From positions 3,782,001-3,846,000 of the forward strand of contig NZ_CP044285.1 of assembly GCF_008728635.1 (NCBI RefSeq): a stretch of 64,000 nucleotides of DNA, read 5' to 3'. Position 1 is the first letter of the stretch. Each line of letters begins with the position of its first letter. The position numbers and the translations under genes are program-made. Positions 40,376 to 47,752 of the stretch are shown piece after piece. Under the pieces are notes generated by a model. It was not told the DNA's origin and made no database searches. It saw nothing but the letters and a program-made list of their open reading frames with translations. The DNA comes from Hymenobacter baengnokdamensis (GTDB lineage Bacteria; Bacteroidota; Bacteroidia; Cytophagales; Hymenobacteraceae).

Positions 40376-42061
40376 TCACTCGCGCCGGGCGCGCTGCGGC
40401 ATGGTCAGCAGCAGCAGCAGAAACAGACAGGTGCCCAGGCTGTACCACGTAATAACGGGCAGGCCCCGGAAATAAGGCATTTCGGGCGGGTAATGCCCGA
40501 GCAGGCTCAGGCCCGCAAACACGATGCTGCCCAGCGCCAGCAGCGCCAGAATGGTACGGCTCACGAGCTGGTCGGCCTTGCGCAGCAGGCTGGTGTAGCC
40601 GCTCAGCTCCACCTTCACCCGCAGCTCGCCCTTGCTGATTTTGCGCATTATCTGGCGCAGGTCGCTGGGCAGGGTTTGCAGCAGGGCCAGCAATTGGGTG
40701 CCCGTATATTCCGCCTCGGTTAATATATTATCGGCCGAATATTGCTCGCGCATAATGCGGGCGCCGTAGGGGCGCACAAACTCGAAGGTATTGAAGCTGG
40801 GATGCAGCACCTTGCCGATACCTTCCAGGATAACCAGCGCCCGCAGAATGAGGAATACCGCGCCCGGCACCTGCAGCTTGTAGCGGTAGATGATGCCCTG
40901 AAGCGAGTCGGCCAAATCACTCATACTCATCTCCTTTACGTCGAGCAGGGCGAAATCCTCAATCAGACTGTTGAGGTCGGCCTCAAAGGCCCGCATATCG
41001 GGGATGTCGCTGCTGAGAGCGAGGCGGCGGAAGTTGAGGGCCATGCCGCGCGCATCCTGCCGGGCCATGCCGATAAACACCCCCGCAAAGGCGTATTTCT
41101 GCTGCTTGGTGAGCTTGCCCACCATGCCGAAGTCGATGAGTACCAGCGTGCCATCGGGGCGCACGAGCACGTTGCCGGGGTGCGGGTCGGCGTGGAAAAA
41201 CCCAAACTCGAAAATCTGGGTCAGGTAAATATCCATGCCCGTTTCGGCTACGGTGGCAGGGCTCAGGCCCCAGGCCAGTAGCTGCGTCTTATCGGTTATC
41301 TTACAGCCATCTACAAACTCAACTACCAGTATTTTAGCAGTACTCAGCTCGCGGTAGGGCTTGGGTATGTAGAAGCTCTCGTAGTGCTCGTAGAGCTTGC
41401 GCATCTGCTCCATGGCGCGGGCCTCGGAGGTATAGTCCAGCTCCTTGGTCATGCTGCGCTCAAAGGCATCGACCACATCCTGCGGATTGGAGAGGCCCTG
41501 GTTGCGCAGAAAACCCGCCGTGAGGCGCACCAGCTCGTGCAGCAGGCGCAGGTCGCCGGCCACTTTTTCGCGCACGCCGGGCCGCTGAATTTTAATAACT
41601 ACTTCCTCCCCGCCGTGCAGCCGCGCCCGGTGCACCTGCCCAATGCTGGCCGAGCCAATCGGCTCATTCTCAAAATCGAGGAACACTTCTTCGAGTGGGC
41701 GACCCAGCTCGGCTTCGACAATCTGGCGGGCTTCCTCGACCGGGAAGGGCGGCACGTTGCTTTGCAGCTTCTCAAACTCATCGATGAGCGCCTGGGGCAG
41801 CAGGTCGGCCCGGTTGCTCAGGGCCTGAGCCAGCTTGATGAAGGTAGGGCCCAGCTCTTCAATAATCAGGCGGATGCGCTCCCAGCGGGTGGTTTGAAAT
41901 ACGGCGCGCTCGTCGTTTTCCAGCCACCGGCGGCGGCGGCTCTGGCTCACGAGGCGGCGCAGGGGCGTGGTCGTCACCACGTCTTCGAAGCCGTAGCGCA
42001 GCAGCACCTCGGCCACCTGCCGAATGCGCGTCAGATTGGAAATAGTATTTTTAAACAACAC
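40376..42061 (-). CDS. AarF/UbiB/ABC1-family atypical kinase
   Basis: 561 residues. Start is GTG at 42059-42061 (or TTG at 42058). The ABC1 kinase-like domain is clear: KLAQALSNRADLLPQALIDE, the Ala-rich P-loop substitute PIGSASIGQVHRARLHGG with VVIKIQRPGVREKV, and catalytic FHADPHPGNVLVRPDGTLVL followed by IDFGMVGKL. Two C-terminal TM helices (about 505-525 and 535-555) anchor it to the inner membrane. Homologues support ubiquinone or isoprenoid-lipid metabolism; in this menaquinone-using phylum the substrate is unclear. Divergent with the DinB-like gene. Confidence 0.92.
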   Translation of the reverse strand: MLFKNTISNLTRIRQVAEVLLRYGFEDVVTTTPLRRLVSQSRRRRWLENDERAVFQTTRWERIRLIIEELGPTFIKLAQALSNRADLLPQALIDEFEKLQSNVPPFPVEEARQIVEAELGRPLEEVFLDFENEPIGSASIGQVHRARLHGGEEVVIKIQRPGVREKVAGDLRLLHELVRLTAGFLRNQGLSNPQDVVDAFERSMTKELDYTSEARAMEQMRKLYEHYESFYIPKPYRELSTAKILVVEFVDGCKITDKTQLLAWGLSPATVAETGMDIYLTQIFEFGFFHADPHPGNVLVRPDGTLVLIDFGMVGKLTKQQKYAFAGVFIGMARQDARGMALNFRRLALSSDIPDMRAFEADLNSLIEDFALLDVKEMSMSDLADSLQGIIYRYKLQVPGAVFLILRALVILEGIGKVLHPSFNTFEFVRPYGARIMREQYSADNILTEAEYTGTQLLALLQTLPSDLRQIMRKISKGELRVKVELSGYTSLLRKADQLVSRTILALLALGSIVFAGLSLLGHYPPEMPYFRGLPVITWYSLGTCLFLLLLLTMPQRARRE

Positions 42062-42186
42062 GAAACAAGCAGCTTAAAGCGAAGGGCCGGCCCGCAGAGC
42101 CAGCCCTTGCACGGATTTTGCGGAGCCAGCGCGGCCCCCGGGCAGCGCAAAGGAAACCGCCCGCTGCTGATTGCCAGCCCGGTGCT

Positions 42187-42205
42187 TACCTTTTCGTCAA
42201 ATCTA
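42187..42205. promoter_or_regulatory. Overlapping divergent promoter boxes (UbiB-like / DinB-like genes)
   Basis: On the minus strand CAAATCTA at 42198-42205 reads TAGATTTG, a good -7 box for the kinase gene (leader about 130 bases). On the plus strand TACCTTTT at 42187-42194 is a weaker -7 box for the DinB-like gene. The boxes overlap, so the promoters would compete. Confidence 0.45.
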
Positions 42206-42244
42206 CGCCCTGGCGTTGTCCCAATCTGCCTATCCTGCTGCGCC

Positions 42245-42790
42245 ATGACCAATCGTTTACACCTGCTGATTGAGCAGCTCGACCGCGCTACCGAAAATGC
42301 CCTGGCTACGGCCGAGGCGCTGGGGGCCCGCGCTTACGTGCATCCGGTGCCGGGCCAGTGGGCGGCGGCCCAGGTAATTCACCACTTGCTTACGGCCGAG
42401 AAAAGTATTACCGGGGCGCTGCGCCACGCGCTGGCGGCCGACCACGGCGGCTGGCAGCTGGCAGGCGTCAAGCATCGCATTCGGGCTATACTACTGCGCC
42501 TGGCGCTGCGCCTGCCGGGCCTGCGCTTTAAGGTGCCCCCTACTCTGCTGCCCCCGCCCGACCCCTCCACCATTGCGCCGCTGCCCGAGCTGCGCGCCGA
42601 GTGGGCCGGGGTCCGGCGCCAGCTGGAGCAGGTGCTGCACGAGTTTCCGGGCACCAAGCTCAACCACACCGTTTTCCGGCATCCGCGCGCCGGTTGGCTC
42701 ACCATTGGCCAGACTGTGGCCTCGGTGCTCGACCACACCCTGCACCATCAGCAGCAGCTCAATCGGATTAGCAAGGTCCTGAAGAAGTAG
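42245..42790 (+). CDS. DinB-like four-helix metal protein
   Basis: 181 residues from the ATG at 42245. The DinB/YfiT-type bundle is visible: WAAAQVIHHLLTAEKSITGA (first His of the metal site, with adjacent Glu) and the C-terminal pair in VLDHTLHHQQQLNRISK. The central region has a Pro-rich loop (PTLLPPPDPSTIAPLP). Many relatives are thiol-transferase or damage-inducible proteins of unknown substrate. It is flanked by a divergent kinase gene and a convergent thioesterase gene. Confidence 0.82.
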   Translation: MTNRLHLLIEQLDRATENALATAEALGARAYVHPVPGQWAAAQVIHHLLTAEKSITGALRHALAADHGGWQLAGVKHRIRAILLRLALRLPGLRFKVPPTLLPPPDPSTIAPLPELRAEWAGVRRQLEQVLHEFPGTKLNHTVFRHPRAGWLTIGQTVASVLDHTLHHQQQLNRISKVLKK

Positions 42791-42791
42791 C

Positions 42792-43202
42792 TTACTTTTC
42801 CTCCACGGCCATTGCCTGGGCCAGCTCGGCGGGCGGCACGGTGAGCTTGCGGCGGTCGAGGTCGAGCCAGGCGCCATCAACGGTAACGGTGGCGGCGAGG
42901 CGGCCATCGGCCTTATATAGATTATGCTCTATGGTCCAGCGCGAGCCGTCGGGCGTGCCGGCGGTTACGCGGCCATCTACCCGAATCTGCTCGCCGCCGT
43001 GCAGCTCCTTAAGGTATTTGGTTTCTTCGCGGAAGAGGATGGGGCCGAGGCGCAGCTCGCCAAAGCGCTTGATGTCGAAGCCCAGGCTGGCCAGCCAGCT
43101 CACGCGCTGGTCGGCGGCAAAATCGGCGTAGGCGGAGTGGCGCATGTGGCCGTTGGGGTCCAGCTCGGCCCAGCGCACGGTATAGCTCTGATTATGTGGC
43201 AT
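42792..43202 (-). CDS. Hot-dog-fold acyl-CoA thioesterase
   Basis: 136 residues. The 4HBT/FabZ-like hot-dog pattern is present: VRWAELDPNGHMRHSAYADF with the catalytic Asp/Asn region, then FREETKYLKELHGGEQIRVD and RWTIEHNLYKADGRLAATVT. Substrate chain length cannot be read. It lies 48 bases downstream of the methyltransferase gene on the same strand and may be co-transcribed. Confidence 0.88.
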   Translation of the reverse strand: MPHNQSYTVRWAELDPNGHMRHSAYADFAADQRVSWLASLGFDIKRFGELRLGPILFREETKYLKELHGGEQIRVDGRVTAGTPDGSRWTIEHNLYKADGRLAATVTVDGAWLDLDRRKLTVPPAELAQAMAVEEK

Positions 43203-43250
43203 TTTTGATTAGTTAGTTAACGTATGAACGGGGCAGCTGAAGGCTGGCTC

Positions 43251-44003
43251 TTACTCAATGCCCGCCTCGAAGCCGCCCACCAGGGTGAGGCGCACCAGGT
43301 ACTGGCCGCCTTCGTCTTCGCCCAGAAAATCTACTTCGTAGCCGGCTTGGCGGGCCGCGTCTTCGAGCAGGGAAGCATCAATAAACAGCCACGGGAAAGG
43401 CTGCCCGCTCTGGCCTTTGTACTGAAAGGTGTACTCGACCTCGCCGTAATACGGACCGTTGAGATTGAACACCAGCGCCCCGTCCTCGTCTTCGTAGAGG
43501 TAGCTGATGTCGGACGAGGTAGCCAGAATCTGGCCGTCGGGCGCGAGCAGGGTACGGGCGTGGGCCAGAAACCTGTCGAGGCCTTCGAGGGTGCCGGCCA
43601 GCCCGAGGCCGTTCATCAGCATCAGGATAGTGTCGTAGGGCGCTTCCTGCGGCGCGCGGGGCGCAAAGATGTCGTGCCGGGCCACCTGGCGCACGCCGCG
43701 GGCCTGCATCACCTGCACGGCCCCGGCCGAGTGGTCGATGGCCTTTACGTCGGTAAAGCCCCGGCTTTGCAGCTCCAGCGAATGGCAGCCCGCGCCGGCC
43801 CCGAGGTCGAGCACGCGGCCCCGGCACTCGTCGAGGGCCTGGCGCTCGAGCTCGGGCATGGCGAGCAGGATACGAAAAAAGTAAGCGGCGGGCAGCGCCT
43901 CCTCGTCGGCGGCGCTGCACTGCACGGTGAGGGCGGCCGCGTGGTGGCCGTGCTGATAATCGAGCAGGGCCTGGCCGATGAGGTCGGGAGCTTCGTGGGA
44001 CAT
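43251..44003 (-). CDS. SAM-dependent methyltransferase (class I)
   Basis: 250 residues from the ATG at 44001-44003 (alternative 44027). The Rossmann motif I is GRVLDLGAGAGCHSLELQ, followed by motif II-like VKAIDHSAGAVQVMQARG and the post-I element VARHDIFAPRAPQEAPYDTI. Small-molecule or protein substrate unknown; the short C-terminal beta part resembles ubiquinone/menaquinone-type enzymes only weakly. Divergent from the DUF2256 gene; thioesterase follows downstream. Confidence 0.85.
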   Translation of the reverse strand: MSHEAPDLIGQALLDYQHGHHAAALTVQCSAADEEALPAAYFFRILLAMPELERQALDECRGRVLDLGAGAGCHSLELQSRGFTDVKAIDHSAGAVQVMQARGVRQVARHDIFAPRAPQEAPYDTILMLMNGLGLAGTLEGLDRFLAHARTLLAPDGQILATSSDISYLYEDEDGALVFNLNGPYYGEVEYTFQYKGQSGQPFPWLFIDASLLEDAARQAGYEVDFLGEDEGGQYLVRLTLVGGFEAGIE

Positions 44004-44109
44004 AAGCAAAGAAGGACGGGTGGGCATGGCCGGCCGGGCGCTTTTAAACGTAAATAGCCCCCGACCGGCCGGCAAAGGTCCGGCGGCTTTTTGCTTTCTC
44101 CCCTGCCCC

Positions 44110-44283
44110 ATGGCTGCTTCGCTGAAAAAAGGCCAGCTCCCCACCAAACTATGCGCTACCTGCGGCCGGCCTTTTGAGTACCGCAAGAAATGGCGCAATA
44201 ACTGGGAAGAGGTGAGATATTGCGGGGAAAAATGCCAGCGCAACAAGCAAAATACTGATTATCCAGTAAAAATTAACCAGTAA
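44110..44283 (+). CDS. DUF2256 small zinc-binding protein
   Basis: 57 residues, below the usual ORF size limit and easy to miss. The start ATG at 44110-44112 gives MAASLKKGQLPTKLCATCGR, and the pattern KLCATCGRPFEYRKKW...VRYCGEKCQRNK holds four Cys (CxxC ... CxxxC) typical of DUF2256. Such proteins often sit beside cryptochrome/photolyase genes; here none is present. It starts 106 bases from the divergent methyltransferase start, and the next gene begins four bases after its stop. Confidence 0.88.
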   Translation: MAASLKKGQLPTKLCATCGRPFEYRKKWRNNWEEVRYCGEKCQRNKQNTDYPVKINQ

Positions 44284-44287
44284 AAGA

Positions 44288-44683
44288 ATGGCCTCCAATC
44301 TCGATTACCTTGACCCCGCCCTGCTTCCGCTCGAAGCGAAAGTAGAAGCTTTCCTCGCCGCCAAGGAGGACCTGCGCAAGCTGACCGTGGCCGAGCGCAA
44401 TGAGCCGACCCACGATGCCAACGTGGCGGCTTCGGCCGCCGGATTTGACCAGCGCCCCCCCACCGGCTCGTTCGACCAGCACGCCGATGAGCTGGCCTTG
44501 CAGCACCAGGATGCGCAGGATGCCATCGACCGCCTGCAGCAGGATATTCTGGCCCTGCTGCCCACCCGCGATGAGTGGGTAAAGGTGAATCTGGGCTACG
44601 GCCCCAGCCGCGTGGGCGCCTGGCGCGTGCCCAACCCCAACGGCTCGGGCGCTGACTACTACGAGGTGCGCGTGGTGATGTAA
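44288..44683 (+). CDS. Unknown 131-residue protein, co-transcribed with DUF2256
   Basis: 131 residues beginning MASNLDYLDPALLPLEAKVE. The start is four bases after the DUF2256 stop, so the two genes form an operon. A helical, acidic N-terminal half (EAFLAAKEDLRKLTVAERNE, DAQDAIDRLQQDILALLP) is followed by a short segment with WVKVNLGYGPSRVGAW. No family recognised. A perfect inverted repeat follows the stop. Confidence 0.75.
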   Translation: MASNLDYLDPALLPLEAKVEAFLAAKEDLRKLTVAERNEPTHDANVAASAAGFDQRPPTGSFDQHADELALQHQDAQDAIDRLQQDILALLPTRDEWVKVNLGYGPSRVGAWRVPNPNGSGADYYEVRVVM

Positions 44684-44727
44684 GAAGGACGCAGGCGCGG
44701 CCAATAAAGTCCGCGCCTGCGTCCTTC
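44684..44727. terminator. Bidirectional terminator (perfect 17-bp stem)
   Basis: GAAGGACGCAGGCGCGG / CCGCGCCTGCGTCCTTC with a 10-base loop, between convergent stop codons at 44683 (plus) and 44728 (minus). It overlaps the end of the molybdopterin gene. Confidence 0.8.
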
Positions 44728-45564
44728 TTAATGTCCCGAGTCCCAGTCGTACCCCTGCTCGGCCCAGTAGTCGTCGGGGCGGGTATCGGCAAAGGAAATG
44801 GTGCCGATGCGCTTGAGGTGCTTGATGCCGTACTTGAGCGGCGTAACCAAGCGTAGGGGCGCGCCGTGCTCCAGGCTAAGGGGCTGGCCGTTAATCTCGT
44901 AGCAGAGTAGGGTTTGCGGATGAATAGCACTGTGCATGTCCAGGCCCACGTAATATTCCTCATCGGGCGTTACCAGGCTCACGTAGGGGGCCAGGTCGGC
45001 GGGCGGGTTGGCTATGTCTTTGATGGGCTGGCCGCTGCGGGTGGCCAACGGGTATCTGGCCAGGAAATCGACGAAGCGCGTCCCGGCCCAGTTTACGATA
45101 ATGCTCCAGCCCTCGATGCACTTGAGTTGGGTGGTCATCTCAATGCGCGGCAGGGCCTTGATGTCAGCCAGGGTAAACTCGCGGGCGTTGCCGCCGCCGT
45201 AGGGCTGCACGGCCAGGCGCCAGGCGGCCAGGTCGAGGGGCGACTGCAAGCCGGCGTCGCCGTTGGTGCGCACCTCGCGCACGGCCAGGCTTTTGGCAAA
45301 CTCGGGGGCCAGCCGCGTTTCGCGGAAATACGCCGCCGTGAGGCGGCTATTGGCATCCATTACGCGCCGGAAGGGCGCGGGCGTGCCGTCGGCGTCGGGG
45401 CGGCCGAGCAGGTAGCGCCAGCCCAGCACGCCGCCCAGCCCGGCCAAGCCCAGGCCAATAAACGAGCGCCGGGTGCGGCGCGTAGCCTCCCGGTCGAGCG
45501 CCGCATCGGGCGAAGAGCCTGGCGGAATGGGATTTTCGGGCGAGGGCGTTACTTCCTGAGTCAT
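44728..45564 (-). CDS. Tat-exported molybdopterin oxidoreductase (sulfite-oxidase/MsrP-like)
   Basis: 278 residues. A twin-arginine signal (RRSFIGLGLAGLGGVLGW, after a Ser/Pro-rich N-region) directs folded, cofactor-loaded export. The sulfite oxidase-like domain follows with the molybdenum-ligand Cys in MTTQLKCIEGWSIIVNWAGT and downstream EYYVGLDMHSAIHPQTLLCY. No heme domain or iron-sulphur site is fused, so electrons need a partner: the membrane cytochrome encoded just upstream on the same strand, 26 bases away. Substrate (sulfite, methionine sulfoxide or other S/N-oxide) cannot be determined. Confidence 0.9.
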   Translation of the reverse strand: MTQEVTPSPENPIPPGSSPDAALDREATRRTRRSFIGLGLAGLGGVLGWRYLLGRPDADGTPAPFRRVMDANSRLTAAYFRETRLAPEFAKSLAVREVRTNGDAGLQSPLDLAAWRLAVQPYGGGNAREFTLADIKALPRIEMTTQLKCIEGWSIIVNWAGTRFVDFLARYPLATRSGQPIKDIANPPADLAPYVSLVTPDEEYYVGLDMHSAIHPQTLLCYEINGQPLSLEHGAPLRLVTPLKYGIKHLKRIGTISFADTRPDDYWAEQGYDWDSGH

Positions 45565-45590
45565 AAATGGGATAAACTAACCGCTGGATA

Positions 45591-46307
45591 CTAAACCCTG
45601 GCATCGGGCTGACGCTGGGTGAGCACGGGGCCGCCGGCTCCAACCGCCGGCGCGGGCACCTCCTCCATCTCAAAACCTGCTACCATGGAGCGGAAATTAT
45701 TCCAGCCGGCGCGGCCCACCTGCGCCACGTGCACGATAAAGAACAGCACGTAGCCCACCGTCAGCACAAAATGCTCGACGCGGGCGGCCTCGTAGCCGCC
45801 CAGCCCCTGCGTGAGCCAGCCAAACTGCGTGGGCTTATAAATAGCCAGGCCGGTGAGCAGCGAGCCCAGCCCCATGACAATAACGGCAGTGTAGGCAATG
45901 CGCTGCGCCCCGTTGTACTTCTGCACCGGCGGGGCCGCTTTGCGCAGGCCCAGGTCGTGCAGCGTCACCTCAATAGCTTCGCGCACGGAATGCCGGTTGG
46001 GCAGCAGGTAGCGCCACTCGCCCGAAAACAAGGTATAGAGCACGTAGAGCAAGCCATTCAGAAAGAATACCCACATCAGCAGAAAGTGCCAGGCCATGCC
46101 CTGCGCCAGCTTGTGGTCGAGGTGGGTAGCGTCGTAGAACGACTGCGGGAAAAACTTGTAGAGCGTGGTATCGCCCCAGCCCAGGCGGTATATATCATTT
46201 GCCCAATATATCCACAGGCCGCTCCAAATCATGAGCGCCAGCACGGGAAAGTTCACCCAGTGAAACCAGCGAATGGCCAGCGGGTGCTTTTCGACAAGTT
46301 TTTTCAT
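45591..46307 (-). CDS. Membrane cytochrome b (b561-type) electron-transfer subunit
   Basis: 238 residues from the ATG at 46305-46307 (MKKLVEKHPLAIRWFHW). Multi-helix membrane protein with the b-heme His residues in AIRWFHWVNFPVLALMIWSG, DHKLAQGMAWHFLLMWVFFL and VEHFVLTVGYVLFFIVHVAQ. It is immediately upstream of the molybdopterin gene, so the two should form a quinol/cofactor electron chain across the inner membrane. The frame extends further upstream but only this start gives the expected N-terminus. Confidence 0.88.
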   Translation of the reverse strand: MKKLVEKHPLAIRWFHWVNFPVLALMIWSGLWIYWANDIYRLGWGDTTLYKFFPQSFYDATHLDHKLAQGMAWHFLLMWVFFLNGLLYVLYTLFSGEWRYLLPNRHSVREAIEVTLHDLGLRKAAPPVQKYNGAQRIAYTAVIVMGLGSLLTGLAIYKPTQFGWLTQGLGGYEAARVEHFVLTVGYVLFFIVHVAQVGRAGWNNFRSMVAGFEMEEVPAPAVGAGGPVLTQRQPDARV

Positions 46308-46418
46308 AAAAGTCAGCGGTGCAGATGCACCTACGAATGTAACTGCGCAGCCGGGCAGGACAAGGTAAATCCGGGTACTGGCCACGCTGTATTCGAACCT
46401 GGCAACCGCGCTAACTGC

Positions 46419-47672
46419 CTAAGGTTGCTTATAAAGCACGCCGCCCTTCATCACGAGCTGCACCTGGCGCAGGGCCTGCACTTGCTGGGTGGGGTCGCCG
46501 GCCACGGCCACGAGGTCGGCGAGCAGGCCGGCGGCGATGCGGCCGCGGTCGGCGAGGTGAAAAATGTGGGCGTTGCCGCTGGTGGCCTGGCGCAATACTT
46601 CGAGGGGCGTAAAGCCGTAGTCCTGCACCAGCAATTCCATTTCCAGGGCGTTGTCGCCGTGCGGAAACACGCCCACGTCGCCGCCCATCGCAAACGTTAC
46701 GCCAGCCTGGCGGGCGGCCTGCACGGCGCGGTGCTTCTCCGTAATGCGCTGCGGGTCGGGGCCCTGGCCTTTTTTCCAGCCCCGGTAGCGCGAGATGGCA
46801 TCCGAAGCGGCCACCGTGGGGCACAGCGCCACGCCGCGCTCCTTCATCAATTTGAAGACCTCGGGCGTGCCGCCGTCGCCGTGCTCGATGGTTTCGACGC
46901 CGGCCAGCACGGCGCGGCGCATGCCTTCGGCGGTGCTGGAGTGGGCCACCACGCCGCGCCCGGCCGAGCGGGCCGTCTGTACTATCAGCGTCAGCTCTTC
47001 GAGCGAATACGTGGGCTGCGCCGCGCCGCCGGGGCCCCAGCGGTAGTCGGCATACACCTTTATCACGTCGGCCCCGTGGCCGATTTGCTCCCGCACGGCC
47101 CGCACCAAGTTATCGACGCCATCGGCCTCCTGGGCGCCCTGGGGCAGGTCTTCCACGGCGGCTAGGTGGGGGCCGTAGCTGCCGGTAGCTACCAGCGCCC
47201 GCGTGGCCACCAGCAGGCGCGGGCCCGGAATAATACCCTCGTCAATGGCTTGCCTGAGGCCCACATCGGCGTAGCCCGCACCTTCGGTGCCGAGGTCGCG
47301 GGTGGTGGTGAAGCCGGCCAGCAAGGTTTTTTGGGCGTGCACGGTGGCGCGGGCCACGCGCAGCGCCAGCGGCTCGTTCAGCACCTGCTCGTTCCAGCTG
47401 GTTTCGTTGTAGGGGTGCAGCAGCAGGTGCGAATGCCCTTCGATGAGGCCGGGCAGCAGCGTGAGGCCGGGCAGCTCCAGGGTGCGCGCGCCGGCCGGGG
47501 CAGTCACCTGCGCGGCCGGGCCGGCGGCCGTTATTTTCTGGCCCTCTACCAGCACCACCCAGCCGGGGTGCAGCACCTGGCCGTCGAACACGGCGGCGGG
47601 GTGCAGCAGGGTGGCGGTTTGAGCCCAGGTGAAGCCGGGCAGCAGGCAGCATAGTAGAATCAGCAAGCGCAT
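46419..47672 (-). CDS. Secreted amidohydrolase-family protein (copy 1)
   Basis: 417 residues with a Sec signal (MRLLILLCCLLPGFTWAQ). The metal-dependent hydrolase TIM barrel is visible: LPGLIEGHSHLLLHPYNE (first metal HxH), DVIKVYADYRWGPG (K as bridging or Asp equivalent), GRGVVAHSSTAEGMRRAV and ETIEHGDGGTPEV (metal His), GVTFAMGGDVGVFPHGDNAL (metal Asp). The composite C-terminal beta sandwich ends LVMKGGVLYKQP. Relatives are prolidase-like/imidazolonepropionase-like peptidases. A second amidohydrolase is at 58828-60219. Confidence 0.9.
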   Translation of the reverse strand: MRLLILLCCLLPGFTWAQTATLLHPAAVFDGQVLHPGWVVLVEGQKITAAGPAAQVTAPAGARTLELPGLTLLPGLIEGHSHLLLHPYNETSWNEQVLNEPLALRVARATVHAQKTLLAGFTTTRDLGTEGAGYADVGLRQAIDEGIIPGPRLLVATRALVATGSYGPHLAAVEDLPQGAQEADGVDNLVRAVREQIGHGADVIKVYADYRWGPGGAAQPTYSLEELTLIVQTARSAGRGVVAHSSTAEGMRRAVLAGVETIEHGDGGTPEVFKLMKERGVALCPTVAASDAISRYRGWKKGQGPDPQRITEKHRAVQAARQAGVTFAMGGDVGVFPHGDNALEMELLVQDYGFTPLEVLRQATSGNAHIFHLADRGRIAAGLLADLVAVAGDPTQQVQALRQVQLVMKGGVLYKQP

Positions 47673-47752
47673 TTTCTTGGGGGTCAGGGAGAGACAGCAA
47701 AGTAAGCGCCGGGCGGGCTGCGGGCTGTTGAAGCCGGCTGTCCGCCCCTACC

